A DNA stretch of 64,000 nucleotides from Curtobacterium sp. 9128 (GTDB taxonomy: Bacteria; Actinomycetota; Actinomycetes; Actinomycetales; Microbacteriaceae), in assembly GCF_007673775.1 (NCBI RefSeq), contig NZ_VEAF01000002.1, positions 532,606 to 596,605 of the forward strand. The letters are read 5' to 3'. A program made the translations under genes and the position numbers. Position 1 is the stretch's first letter. Every line of letters starts with the position of its first letter. This document shows, one piece after another, positions 8,710 to 16,631 of the stretch. The notes beneath the pieces were generated by a model. It was given only the letters and a program-made list of their open reading frames with translations. It had not been told where the DNA came from and searched no databases.

Positions 8710-8846
8710 CGTCAGGAGCTGGCGGCTGGATCAGGGTCGGCTCCTGGACGGACTCGGAGAGGTCGTCTTCCGTACCGGCTTCCCGGATACTGGCGCCGGA
8801 CGACGCATCGCTACTCGCTGGACGAAGTGGAGCACTGAACCATCAG

Positions 8847-9362
8847 TCAGTGGGCAGGGCCGGCGGCGCTGCCGTCTTCCCACACGAGCGCTGTCGTCTG
8901 CCCATCGCGGATGAGCAGATCGCGGATCAGGTGCGAGCGCACGTCGGGGCAGGAGAGGGCGATGAGGTTCTCGGAGATCGGGTCGACGAGGCACCCGCGC
9001 TGGGCGTAGCGCGCCACGATCGACAACCACGTCGCGGCGAGCTCGGGATCTTCACCGAGCCAGATCCGGAAGGTGGCCTGATCGCCACGCTGGCTCACGT
9101 TCGCCCCCACGAGCGCCCCCTCCGCCGACCTGACGGTGGCCACGGTGTCGCCGAAGTTCACCCCGTACACCCAAGCGGGTACTGCGTTGACCTGCGCCAG
9201 GTCCGACCCGACGATCTTCGCGTTCAGCCCCTCCCAGAACACGTCGCCGGAGTCGGAGGGCAGCGCGAACCACACCTCGGCGTCGGACTCCGATCGCAGC
9301 GGCACGAGCGAGGATCCCGACCACTCGGCCGTACGACTCGGGTGCTGCCGGTACTCGTCCAC
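8847..9362 (-). CDS. DUF4265-like hypothetical protein
   Basis: 171-aa protein. The middle resembles the DUF4265 pattern: AEVWFALPS, WEGLNAKIVG, VNAVPAWVYGVNFGDTVATV, then ATFRIWLGED. Family members are small uncharacterised cytoplasmic proteins, so no function is proposed. The start at 9362 gives MDEYRQHPS; a valine start slightly downstream is possible. It stands alone, ending close to an empty stretch on its left, and its promoter must lie in 9363-9739, which holds no convincing gene. Confidence 0.65.
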   Translation of the reverse strand: MDEYRQHPSRTAEWSGSSLVPLRSESDAEVWFALPSDSGDVFWEGLNAKIVGSDLAQVNAVPAWVYGVNFGDTVATVRSAEGALVGANVSQRGDQATFRIWLGEDPELAATWLSIVARYAQRGCLVDPISENLIALSCPDVRSHLIRDLLIRDGQTTALVWEDGSAAGPAH

Positions 9363-9739
9363 GTCAGGAATCTACCCGCGCGACGGGTGCCGACCCGTGC
9401 TCGACCTCCGAGCGATGCCCGCTCCGGGCTCTGCGCCGTGTGCTCGCCGATCGGCTACGGAGATGTCCGCTCGGATCGCAACCAGCTCAGGATTGCTCAG
9501 TGCCGTTGCAGATGAGCGTGCGAACGTCATCATCGGAGGGGAAGACCTGTCCTGGGCTACGCCCCCTACGACGGCGGTTCCGACGTGATCCTCTCGACGA
9601 AGGCCCGTCGCGACGCCCTGCGCCGCCGTGACCTGCAGTGCCTCGGACGACGCTTCGGCTGTGCTGCCGTGGAGCGGGCAGTCGTCGAGGGCGTCGTACG
9701 CTTCGGGCATCGCCGTCCGAGCGTCCGGTAGCCGATCGG
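9363..9739. other. About 375 bases without a convincing gene
   Basis: Both strands have open frames here but none with a good start. A plus-strand frame ending at the TAG at 9729-9731 reads GYAPYDGGSDVILSTKARRD and looks protein-like but has no start codon. A minus-strand 112-aa frame (9372-9710) is equally possible. The stretch may be a decayed gene. Confidence 0.4.
9446..9460. repeat. AGCCGATCGGCT-type palindrome, copy 2 (partial)
   Basis: GCCGATCGGCTACGG shares the 10-nt palindromic core and the TACGG flank with the other copies. Confidence 0.4.
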
Positions 9740-9746
9740 CTACCGG
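9725..9746. repeat. AGCCGATCGGCT palindrome, copy 3
   Basis: Perfect 22-nt palindrome with half-site CCGGTAGCCGA. It contains the TAG stop codon of the minus-strand hydrolase gene (9740-9742). Confidence 0.55.
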
Positions 9747-10519
9747 TTGATCCGCGCGAGCCAGTCGCGGATCAGGGCGGCGGTGATCCCGGGTTGCTCG
9801 AGGTGCACGTTGTGACCAGCACCGTCGAGGACGACGAAGCTCCCTCGCGGGTAGTGGTCCCGGAGTGCGAGCCCGTCCTCGTAGCCGACGACGTCATCCT
9901 GCCGACCGAACAGGTGCAGGGCCGGAGCGGTGAACGGTTCCGGGTGGCGCTCCTCCGGCACGGCATCGAGTGCGTAGTCGGCGGCGATGCGGTCCATCAC
10001 CGCAGTGTCAGCGCCACGGAGACCCGGCAGCACGTAGCGCTCGAACGCTGCGAACGCGCCGGCGTCCTGGATGACGCTGACCTCCTCGAACGCTTCTCGC
10101 GCGTCACCGGCGGCTTCGAGGACGGCCGGTTCGGTGTGCAGCACGGAGCGCTCGGGAACGAGGCGGTCCGCGTGGGCAGGATGCACGACACCCGCCAGGG
10201 TCGCGACGCCGAGGACGTGGTCTCGGCGTTCGTGGGCGACGTGTCGGGCGATCATGCCGCCGAAGGAGTTCCCGATGACGGCGAACGGCTCGTCGCCGAC
10301 GTGGTCGTCGATGTCGGCGAGGACCTCGTCGGCCACGTCGACCGCGCTCGACGCGGTCGCGGTCACCGCGGCGGCTTCAGTCCACGGCAGATCGAGGAAC
10401 ACCACCCGCCAAGGCAGGTCCTGCACCGCGTCCGCCAGCGGCAGCATGATCCGGTGGTCCACCCCGAACCCGTGGAGGGCGACAAGCGGACGACCAGAAC
10501 CAAGAACGCGCGCGATCAC
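9740..10519 (-). CDS. Alpha/beta hydrolase
   Basis: 259-aa alpha/beta hydrolase. It starts at once with the oxyanion strand (LVALHGFGVDHRIM), has the nucleophile elbow VIGNSFGGMIARHVA, an acid in LFGRQDDVVGYEDG, and the catalytic His in LDGAGHNVHLEQP. The G-N-S-F-G-G elbow and the GAGHNVHLEQP ending are typical of the MhpC/BioH-like group. The substrate is unknown. It is flanked on both sides by copies of the AGCCGATCGGCT palindrome, one of which supplies its stop codon. The GTG/ATG at 10519 begins MIARVLGSG, close to the fold start. Confidence 0.88.
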   Translation of the reverse strand: MIARVLGSGRPLVALHGFGVDHRIMLPLADAVQDLPWRVVFLDLPWTEAAAVTATASSAVDVADEVLADIDDHVGDEPFAVIGNSFGGMIARHVAHERRDHVLGVATLAGVVHPAHADRLVPERSVLHTEPAVLEAAGDAREAFEEVSVIQDAGAFAAFERYVLPGLRGADTAVMDRIAADYALDAVPEERHPEPFTAPALHLFGRQDDVVGYEDGLALRDHYPRGSFVVLDGAGHNVHLEQPGITAALIRDWLARINR

Positions 10520-10544
10520 CCAGCAAGCCTATGAGCAGCCCGTC

Positions 10545-10560
10545 CCGACAGCCGATCAGT
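10545..10560. repeat. AGCCGATCGGCT-type palindrome, copy 4 (degenerate)
   Basis: CCGACAGCCGATCAGT matches the left half of the other copies. It lies 25-40 nt upstream of the hydrolase start on the minus strand. Confidence 0.35.
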
Positions 10561-10662
10561 CAACGAGACGCGTCAGCGGCATCTCGGTCTCGTTCGTACT
10601 GCGGCGAACGTCCTACGGCAGATTTCTCTGCGCAGAGCTGCTCCCGGATCTACGCTGACGGC

Positions 10663-11226
10663 ATGTCCGCGAGTGAGCGAACCGGCCCTCGGTCGAGGGA
10701 TCATGTCGTGCTGCCCCGGATCCTGTGGCAGCGGCTCTTCGGATGGCCGTCTGACACCACGTCGGAACCGGTCGGCCTGTCACCGGTTCCGCGGACTCCA
10801 ACGACGTCTGTCTCACCCGAGGATCCTGTTCCTGCGCTGACCGACGGGGAGACGGATGTTTGGCTGACCGAGTGGCAAGTCGAGGAAGACGGGTTCGATG
10901 TCGTGGTCGGCGAGCACATCACATGGACCTTGTACGAATCAGATCAGCCATGGATCGACCTGATCCTCGCGGTCCCGAGGACGGTCCCCCTGCAGCGCGA
11001 CACCGACGATCACGAACGCAGCGAGGACGAGCTATCGACCAGACGCGACCTCCGCGGTGTCGTGACCCGCATCGACCAGGTGTCCGTGCGGTTCGTGAGC
11101 TCGGAGCGCCGCGGCTACGCCGCGCCGGAACCTCGGGCCGGGCAACAGCACTCTGTGTCCTCCCTCTCCAACCGCCGGCCGCACCACGGGGACGTCGCGG
11201 GATGGATCGTCCGCGTCCGCTCCTGA
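10663..11226 (+). CDS. DUF6578-like hypothetical protein
   Basis: 187-aa protein. After a Pro/Thr-rich N-terminus comes VWLTEWQVEEDGFDVVVGEH and HITWTLYES, which resembles the opening of DUF6578 proteins (a W-x-x-W-Q element followed by V-G-x-x-V-x-W). A later segment, LRGVVTRIDQVSVRF, fits its second strand pair. Function unknown. ATG 10663 is chosen because the sequence upstream in the same frame is not protein-like. The family link is by eye and modest in strength. Confidence 0.6.
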   Translation: MSASERTGPRSRDHVVLPRILWQRLFGWPSDTTSEPVGLSPVPRTPTTSVSPEDPVPALTDGETDVWLTEWQVEEDGFDVVVGEHITWTLYESDQPWIDLILAVPRTVPLQRDTDDHERSEDELSTRRDLRGVVTRIDQVSVRFVSSERRGYAAPEPRAGQQHSVSSLSNRRPHHGDVAGWIVRVRS

Positions 11227-11245
11227 GGACACGAACGAGCTCTCA

Positions 11246-11385
11246 ATGGTCGGCTCGGTGGTCGCGGTCGCGGGCATCCTCGTAAGAAGCTCCCGTGGTT
11301 CCCGATCATCATCACTGGTTGGGCGCTCTGCGCCGCTGGCGTGCTGACCGGCCGCATCGGCACCGGCGGACATGGGTTCGCATGA
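11246..11385 (+). pseudogene. Small membrane protein gene split by a one-base frameshift
   Basis: One frame gives MVGSVVAVAGILV from 11246. The next frame continues KKLPWFPIIITGWALC, AAGVLTGRIGTGGHGFA and ends at 11385. Together they make a plausible two-helix membrane protein of about 47 aa. Adding one base in GTAAGAAG (near 11284) fuses them. It starts about 20 bases after the preceding gene's stop, so the two may form an operon. Real mutation and sequencing indel are equally possible. Confidence 0.4.
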
Positions 11386-11481
11386 CCATCGCAGCGGAAG
11401 AATTGTTCTGCCGCTGTCGCCGCACCGAACCAACCTGGGCAGGCCGCGAGCGAGCGCCAAGCTGTCCCGCAGAACGATGGG

Positions 11482-11661
11482 TCAGCGGGACTTGCCGTCG
11501 TCTCCGCGCTGCTCGGAGGCGGACACCGGTTGCGCGTCAGGTTCCGGCTGATTCGACTTCCGACGCCTGGCTCGACGATCCCGAAGGAAAGCGATCACCA
11601 CGCAGATCGCGAGAACTAGGAAGATCGGACCCGCCCAGTGGCCCGCTTCGGGTGAGAACAT
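11482..11661 (-). CDS. Small single-pass membrane protein, 59 aa
   Basis: Short gene reading MFSPEAGHWAGPIF then LVLAICVVIAFL and a highly basic RDRRARRRKS stretch, ending in a polar tail. One transmembrane helix with the positive cluster on the cytoplasmic side predicts N-out/C-in topology. No family was recognised. The layout resembles small phage-holin-like or regulatory membrane proteins, but nothing decides this. Confidence 0.55.
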   Translation of the reverse strand: MFSPEAGHWAGPIFLVLAICVVIAFLRDRRARRRKSNQPEPDAQPVSASEQRGDDGKSR

Positions 11662-11747
11662 GCAGCTAGCCTCCTCCGCGGGCCAGCGGCCGTCGCTGAG
11701 AAGACCGAGAGACGATCACGATTCAGTGGTCTCAGCGCCGTTCGGTC

Positions 11748-11763
11748 GCAGATCGGCTACCGG
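11748..11763. repeat. AGCCGATCGGCT-type palindrome, copy 5 (half)
   Basis: GCAGATCGGCTACCGG carries the right half of the 22-nt element and contains the TAG stop of the minus-strand gene at 11757. Confidence 0.4.
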
Positions 11764-12128
11764 CACCCCTTCCTCTGACGGCGGCCAAGCTCCTCGAGGT
11801 CGTCGTCGAGTCGAGCGAGGACTGACGCGGGTGCTTCCGAGGGCCAGAGACCACGAAGCCACTGCGCCGCCTGTAAGAGCTCGCTTCGGCCATCGTCTTG
11901 CTGCACCACGTGAGCGTGTACGTGCTCGGCCGCGAGTTCGAACGCGCCAGGGTCGGGAGGGACGTCTGCGGCGATCGAGAGTTCGATCGAGCGGCCTCCG
12001 AGTCCCAGGATCGGGTGAAGCGCCGGGGGCGTACCCGAGCCATGAGCTGCATGCTGACGCGCCCGACGGTCTTGGTACCGCCGGAAGATCTGCGCCGCGA
12101 GCCAGGACATGGAACCACTGTGCCCCAT
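11757..12128 (-). CDS. Hypothetical protein, 123 aa
   Basis: Predicted cytoplasmic protein rich in Arg and His near the N-terminus (FRRYQDRRARQHAAHG) and helical towards the end (LLQAAQWLRGLW, SVLARLDDDLEELGRR). No domain was recognised. Start options are 12128 (MGHSGSMSW) or 12110 (MSWLAAQIF); neither has an ideal ribosome site, although AGGAG lies very close to the first. Copies of the AGCCGATCGGCT palindrome sit at its stop codon and just upstream of its start, the same arrangement as for the hydrolase gene at 9740. Confidence 0.55.
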   Translation of the reverse strand: MGHSGSMSWLAAQIFRRYQDRRARQHAAHGSGTPPALHPILGLGGRSIELSIAADVPPDPGAFELAAEHVHAHVVQQDDGRSELLQAAQWLRGLWPSEAPASVLARLDDDLEELGRRQRKGCR

Positions 12129-12138
12129 CGCTCCTGCG

Positions 12139-12164
12139 TCCGATAGCCGATCGGCTACCGGACG
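12139..12164. repeat. AGCCGATCGGCT palindrome, copy 6
   Basis: 26-nt inverted repeat with half-sites GTCCGATAGCCGA and GTCCGGTAGCCGA (one mismatch), about 11 nt upstream of the minus-strand gene start at 12128. Confidence 0.55.
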
Positions 12165-12250
12165 CCGGCGACGGTCAAGGTTCGCGCCGGTAACGGATGG
12201 TCTCCACGTCCGAGCCGCTACCGACGTGAGATTCCTGAGCGGCGTTCTCG

Positions 12251-12907
12251 TCAGCGCGCAGGCGGGGCGTCAGGGGTCCCGGCTCCGTCGTTAGGGAGCT
12301 GAAGTGCGACCTCCACCGCTTCGGCGAAGCCGCGCCGAGATCGGGTCCAGCCGTCCGCCGGCTCGTCTTCGGTCTCGTCCCCCTCCTCGGCTTCGTCGTC
12401 GAGGAGGACGGTGCCCCAGATCGCTATGCCCAGGCGGCCGAGGTCGCGAAGGAGGTCCTCGTCGAGGACGAAGCCTCCCTGCCAGCTGTCCGATGAACCC
12501 GTCCAGGTGATGGACACGTCGCAGTCCAGCTTGAGTTCGGCGATCTGGGCAGTCTTGGTACTGATCTGGTTCAGAAGCAGGCGGAGCGTGCGGAACCCGG
12601 TTTCGTCTTCGGGATCGGCTGCTTTCTCGTCTGCGTCCAGACTCCAGGACGCAACCGCTCGTGTCGCGGGGCGATCAGGCGACGTGTTCCCGTGTACGGC
12701 GGAGCGGGTGGGTTCTCCTCGTTCGGCCGACCGTGTCGGTTCCAGCCCCATCACCTCAGAGATCGCCCGAGCAGTACGGTGCTCACTGACGATGGACAAG
12801 GTTGCCAGGTCGCTGACGATCACCTGCTCATTCTGGCGTGGAGTGCACGACACCCGAGCGACGACCTTCGCCGGGAGGGGCGTCTGGTACCCGATGGGCA
12901 CAACCAT
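12251..12907 (-). CDS. DUF4279-domain protein (probably the 3' part of a broken gene)
   Basis: Continuous 218-aa frame from the ATG at 12907. The DUF4279 signature is visible: LSIVSEHRTARAISEVMG, LEPTRSAERGEP, ASWSLDADE, LRLLLNQISTKTAQIAEL and LGRLGIAIWGTVLL, then an acidic Asp/Glu-rich tail. The family is uncharacterised; some members occur beside toxin or immunity genes. There is no ribosome site at 12907, and coding-like sequence continues upstream in another frame (12910-13236), so the intact protein was probably about 300 aa. A GTG closer to the domain (VIVSDLATL) is another possible start. Confidence 0.6.
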   Translation of the reverse strand: MVVPIGYQTPLPAKVVARVSCTPRQNEQVIVSDLATLSIVSEHRTARAISEVMGLEPTRSAERGEPTRSAVHGNTSPDRPATRAVASWSLDADEKAADPEDETGFRTLRLLLNQISTKTAQIAELKLDCDVSITWTGSSDSWQGGFVLDEDLLRDLGRLGIAIWGTVLLDDEAEEGDETEDEPADGWTRSRRGFAEAVEVALQLPNDGAGTPDAPPAR

Positions 12908-13310
12908 TGTCAGAGGCAGGCGAATCCAGTCCGCCAGGTCGACCACCGGCGCGCGAAGCCGAGTACGCGGACAGGACGGTTCGACACCGGGCGTCCGGGG
13001 TCGCCGCCCTGCTTGACTCGCGGCACCGGCCCGTCCACCGCGGCGGCGAAGCCCGACACCCATTCGGTGCCGGCTGCGGGATCGTCGTCCTCGACATTCC
13101 AGACCACGGCTCGCCACCCCAGCGGGGCCACGACGGCCGCCGCAGCGTCGTCGACGTGCAGGGACGAGGTCACCACCTCCATCGCAGGGAGCGGACCAGC
13201 ACGAGCGGCCTCCCCGAAGCGACCGTCGGACGCGGATCAGGTACCAGCTCTGTCTCCCCCGCCGTTCCGCACGTCGGCGCCCGTGTTCCAGGGCTTCCAG
13301 CGCAGGCGCC
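12908..13310 (-). pseudogene. Frame-broken 5' part of the DUF4279 gene
   Basis: Coding-like sequence hops between two frames: WKPWNTGADVRNGGGDR, then SWYLIRV, then DGRFGEAARAGPLPAMEVV followed by HVDDAAAAVVAPLGWRAVVW to about 12952, then PVVDLADWIRLPL running into the intact frame below. The changes lie near 13247 (one base missing), 13228 (one base extra) and 12950 (one base missing). No start codon is clear. Either a decayed gene or sequence errors. Confidence 0.45.
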
Positions 13311-13445
13311 ACGCGGGTCACTCTTCCGGGCCGGCACAGGTGGACTCGTTGTGAAGTTTGATAGACCTCTTGTGATCGGTCTCGCAGAGGAGTATCCCTT
13401 ACCTCGTGGGGGTCATAGGGGAGCCCCACGGACAGGGGGATCAGC

Positions 13446-14066
13446 ATGAAAAAAGGTATGCGTTCTGCCATTTGTGCCGCGGCCGTGACTGGAGCACTCG
13501 CTTCCGTGGGCCTTCTCGGGGCAGCACCTGCGGGTGCCGCGACGCTGGTGTCGTCAACTGACCATCAAATGGTGATCACCGGGTACGACGCGAGCGTCGC
13601 TGAAGCACACGGCTTCAAGATCGTTCACAACGCCGACGGCACCGAATCCTCGATCCCGGTCACCGCAGCGGCCAACGAAGCCATGGCGCAGCTCACGGCG
13701 GCAGAGGCAAATCGCCTCTCCACTTCCGCGAAGCATTCAGCGGTGACACCGTTGGCCCAGGGTAACTGCGGCACCGATCACCTCGACGTCTACGCTCGAC
13801 CGTCGGCCGGTGCGATCGTGATCAACACGGCCTACTCGGTGAACACGACGAGCATCGGCCAAGTCTGGCACGTCGTGGGAAACACGGCCAACGTCGCCTT
13901 CAACGAGAGCTTCAACGGCGCGAACTTCTCGACGACCTGGACTGCAACGCACGTCGTGCCGATCTCGGGGTACGGTCACGGGCAGGCCGAGATCCAAGCT
14001 GGCTCGCACGCAATCCTCATCAACGGAGGCACGTGCACGGCGATCGTCGAGGGTGACAGCTGGTAA
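13446..14066 (+). CDS. Secreted protein with Sec signal peptide
   Basis: 206-aa protein with a signal peptide: MKKGMR, core ICAAAVTGALASVGLLG, likely cleavage after PAGAA. The mature region holds a linker rich in Ala/Thr and a C-terminal ~95-residue domain bounded by two cysteines (GNCGTDHLD and GGTCTAIVEG), perhaps joined by a disulfide. Many Asn/Thr/Ser and beta-strand-like stretches suggest a small beta-sandwich. No family was recognised. ATG 13446 has AGGGGGA upstream. A possible promoter (TTGTGA, 17 nt, TATCCC) lies near 13370-13400. Confidence 0.75.
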   Translation: MKKGMRSAICAAAVTGALASVGLLGAAPAGAATLVSSTDHQMVITGYDASVAEAHGFKIVHNADGTESSIPVTAAANEAMAQLTAAEANRLSTSAKHSAVTPLAQGNCGTDHLDVYARPSAGAIVINTAYSVNTTSIGQVWHVVGNTANVAFNESFNGANFSTTWTATHVVPISGYGHGQAEIQAGSHAILINGGTCTAIVEGDSW

Positions 14067-14135
14067 GCGTAGCTTGACTGTAGAGGGGATGGGCCCATCA
14101 GCTCGTCGCCTCCCGGAGGGAAAGGGGAAGAAGAC

Positions 14136-14732
14136 GTGATCGGAAACGTGGTCGGTAGGCCCGATTGGCCTCGCGAGATGGTGATCCGAGTCGACGAGAA
14201 AGATCCCGTCCTGCTCGAATTGCTTTTCGCCCGCGCCTATTGGAATCTCGACACCTATTCTGAGATCCCGAGAGAAGACCCGAGGGTTCCCACCAGGGCT
14301 TCGGGTGTTCCCAGTCCGGCCCTCGCTTCGCGTTGGGGGCAAGATTGGAACGAGCGAGTCACTGCTCTCGACGATGGGGACACGCGGCCACCGGCGACCT
14401 CGATCGCTGACCCAGCACAATTCAATCAGTGGCTCGCCGCGCAGCCTCAGCGCTGGAGTGATCTCCTTCGCGCCGACTGGCCCGGCGACGCCTATGCCGA
14501 CTGGCTCGAGAGCGTGCTCGCACCAACGAGAGGCATCCCTCTCGAACGCTCGCCGGAGCGGATTGCTGTCGACTCGCTGCGGGAGGCATGGTCACGTGGC
14601 CTGCGCGAGATCGTCGTCATTCCGGTCGAGGGCGAGTACAGCCGGCGGCTGCGCGATGATGCCGTGCTCGTGAGTTCGGCGCTTCGAGGTCGGGCGGATG
14701 CCTACGCGGAGGTCCTGACCGCCTGGCGCTGA
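14136..14732 (+). CDS. Hypothetical protein, 198 aa
   Basis: Predicted cytoplasmic protein without a recognised domain. It begins MIGNVVGRPDWPREMVIRVD, has a Trp-rich centre (FNQWLAAQPQRWSDLLRADW, YADWLESVL) and an Arg-rich C-terminal helix pair ending AYAEVLTAWR. The GTG at 14136 has a purine-rich GGGGAAGAAG stretch upstream. It follows the secreted-protein gene by about 70 bases on the same strand and is followed by a strong terminator, so the two may be one transcript. Confidence 0.65.
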   Translation: MIGNVVGRPDWPREMVIRVDEKDPVLLELLFARAYWNLDTYSEIPREDPRVPTRASGVPSPALASRWGQDWNERVTALDDGDTRPPATSIADPAQFNQWLAAQPQRWSDLLRADWPGDAYADWLESVLAPTRGIPLERSPERIAVDSLREAWSRGLREIVVIPVEGEYSRRLRDDAVLVSSALRGRADAYAEVLTAWR

Positions 14733-14757
14733 CTCGACCGATCAAGCCCACTACGAC

Positions 14758-14803
14758 AGAACCCCCGCAAGCTCTTCGGAGACTGCGGGGGTTCTGCTTC
14801 TTT
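14758..14803 (+). terminator. Intrinsic terminator after the 14136 gene
   Basis: A 12-bp stem (AGAACCCCCGCA at 14758-14769 and its complement at 14784-14795) with a 14-nt loop is followed by a pyrimidine-rich GCTTCTTTCTT tract. Confidence 0.85.
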
Positions 14804-14863
14804 CTTGCCGATCAGGCGACCGGCGACCCGGGGTCTCCATCGGTCAAGTGTTCCGCGCCGGGT

Positions 14864-14989
14864 TCAGTGGAGGCTCGGTAGTGCCGCTTCGACGGTAGTC
14901 GGAGCGGGGGCGTGCCGGTAGTGGTCGTGTTCGAACTCGACCGGTGGGACCATGCCGAGTTCTCCGGGGAGACGTCGATGGTTGAACCA
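14864..14989 (-). pseudogene. IS3-type transposase C-terminal remnant
   Basis: The last 41 codons of an OrfB-like DDE integrase survive: WFNHRRLPGELGMVPP, VEFEHDHYRHAPAP, ending VEAALPSLH and stop. This matches the very conserved C-terminus of IS3-family transposases, including the catalytic-region follow-on W-x-N-x-x-R-L-H/P-x-x-L/I. The catalytic Asp and Glu residues upstream are gone; the frame continues into unrelated sequence. It marks a past insertion and deletion event at the left edge of the accessory island. Confidence 0.75.
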
Positions 14990-15503
14990 GATGCGGAGCC
15001 GGAGCTTCTTGGCGACGTCGGGACGCTTGCGCTGCATCTTGCGCCCGTTCGTGCAGACCTTCTCGAGACGGTTGTCCTTGGCCCGGGGTGCTTGTGAGGG
15101 CTTCGGACTCCTACAGCCCCGCGCTGGAGCAAGCCCCGTCTCACATAGGTGGTCCGCGAGCTATCTCAAAGCACGCACGCCAAACGGGCGCGTCGCGACG
15201 CACGAAGGCGGAGCTCCACCCGAGTGACGATGCTCATCGCCGCTGCCAAACAACTTGTCCAACCCCGTATTTCAGGACACGTGTTATGACAGTTGGACAA
15301 GTTAGCTGGCGGACGACAACAACTCTGTCGACGGCTCGTAGTTCTTGTCGCGGATACGAGCACGACCATGCGGGTCTTGAGCAGTTCTGTCCGCTCGCTC
15401 CGCCACGCAGAATGTCCGGACCTCCTAACGCCTCCTCGACGCCTCGACACCGTTGAAGTGCTGACCCCAAGCTGAGGTTGGTGAGGCCAGCAGCCCCGCC
15501 ACG
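14990..15503. other. About 500 bases with no intact gene
   Basis: Apart from the transposase remnant on its left and the inverted repeat at 15252-15303, neither strand has a frame with both protein-like composition and a usable start. It appears to be scar sequence of mobile elements. Confidence 0.5.
15252..15303. repeat. 12-bp inverted repeat, recombinase-site-like
   Basis: Arms AACTTGTCCAAC (15252-15263) and GTTGGACAAGTT (15292-15303) are separated by 28 bp of lower G+C sequence. The size and symmetry resemble a resolvase or invertase crossover site. There is no recombinase gene beside it, so the assignment is inference. Confidence 0.45.
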
Positions 15504-16631
15504 TCAGAACCCAGACTGCGAAGCGTCGGCAACCGCTCCCCGGAGTTGAGTTCGACGCGCCTCGCTGATGACTCCGAGGAGGCGGCGCTCAAGGAGAGCG
15601 CTCGAGACGTTCCTGACCGCGTCGATCTGGTTGCTGGAAACTAATCTGGTCTTGCCATGAACGAGTCGACTGCGGAGTCCCTGCAGCCTGCCGACAGCAG
15701 AGGCGCATTGCTCGCGCGGGCCGCCGACGAGTGCATGCACTGCGTCCTTCAGCGGAGCGATGTTCGTGCCGTTCATCTCGAGCGTTTCGATGGTGAGCCA
15801 GTGCGCGATGAAGGCTTGAACGGGGTCGGTCTCCGCGTCGGCGCGCCAGTACCACTGAGACGCGATCCGCAGGCGCGCGCGATCCTCCTCGGAACGACCA
15901 GTATTCGCATCGAAGACGGCGCCGATCTGTGCCATTGCGGCATCCGCGTCGACATACTCGAGTTGGGCTTGCGCTTCGAGTGCCACTGTCGGTCCGTCGA
16001 GTCGGCGATTCCAGTGCCAGTCGTCGAACACCTCGCCGATTTCCTCAGTGATACGGAGCCCAAGAAGTCGAGGCCCGAAGACCAGGTCGAGGGAAGCCAG
16101 CAGCGTCGAGATCGCTGCACGCGCGGCGGCAAGACGGTCGCTGTGACCTCCCTCCGCGTCAATATCATTGAACACATAGAGCACCTCGACGTAGTTCATC
16201 GGAGGGGTGGTCTCTTGATGCGCCTCCATAGGAATGGTGTCGTCGGCCTCGCGAACGTATCGGACCGGGTCGTAGAAGACACGCCCCCAGTCCGGGACGA
16301 GGAACCGGTCCGGTCGTCGCCAAGGGAGCGCTCGTCCGAATCTCGGCTCGCCCCAAGCGACACGATCGTTCGCGAACATCACCCTGCAATTCGCAGCGAC
16401 GACCGCTGCAGGATGGGTGGGGACTGTTCGCAGCGTCTTGTAGACGACTCGGTAGGCCGGTCGACCAGATCCCGGAGCATGGTTCTCGTCACTGCCCTGC
16501 CACCCCTGGAACCGCATCTCGGGAGGCACATCGAAGGCTCGCCGAAGCGAGTTGGCGAAGTCGTCGATTCCCGTCAGTTGATCTCGGCGCACCCGTTTGC
16601 GTCGACCGGTTGCGCGATCCTCGATGTACAC
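15504..16631 (-). CDS. HEPN-domain protein (Apea-like), putative RNase
   Basis: 375-aa protein. The C-terminal ~130 residues look like an Apea-like HEPN domain: FIAHWLTIETLEMNG, IAPLKDAVHALVG, then GLRSRLVHGKTRL, where R320 and H325 form the R-x4-H motif found in active HEPN ribonucleases, and a closing helix NVSSALLERRLLG. The N-terminal ~220 residues are not recognised and could sense a trigger. HEPN RNases occur in abortive-infection and toxin systems. GTG 16631 is listed as start, but the frame extends eight more codons to a CTG at 16655 (then SDEFDPRV) with AAGGAG 5 nt before it, which may be the true start. Its neighbour at 16809 is a PIN-domain protein on the same strand. Confidence 0.7.
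   Translation of the reverse strand: MYIEDRATGRRKRVRRDQLTGIDDFANSLRRAFDVPPEMRFQGWQGSDENHAPGSGRPAYRVVYKTLRTVPTHPAAVVAANCRVMFANDRVAWGEPRFGRALPWRRPDRFLVPDWGRVFYDPVRYVREADDTIPMEAHQETTPPMNYVEVLYVFNDIDAEGGHSDRLAAARAAISTLLASLDLVFGPRLLGLRITEEIGEVFDDWHWNRRLDGPTVALEAQAQLEYVDADAAMAQIGAVFDANTGRSEEDRARLRIASQWYWRADAETDPVQAFIAHWLTIETLEMNGTNIAPLKDAVHALVGGPREQCASAVGRLQGLRSRLVHGKTRLVSSNQIDAVRNVSSALLERRLLGVISEARRTQLRGAVADASQSGF

Noticed and set aside
9372..9710. 112-aa minus-strand frame and a start-less plus-strand frame reading GYAPYDGGSDVIL
   Set aside because: Neither has a start with ribosome site; both strands look equally coding, as often happens in G+C-rich DNA.
14890..15097. Plus-strand frame MPVVVVFELDRWDHAEFSG
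   Set aside because: It is antisense to the recognisable IS3 transposase C-terminus, which explains its apparent coding character.
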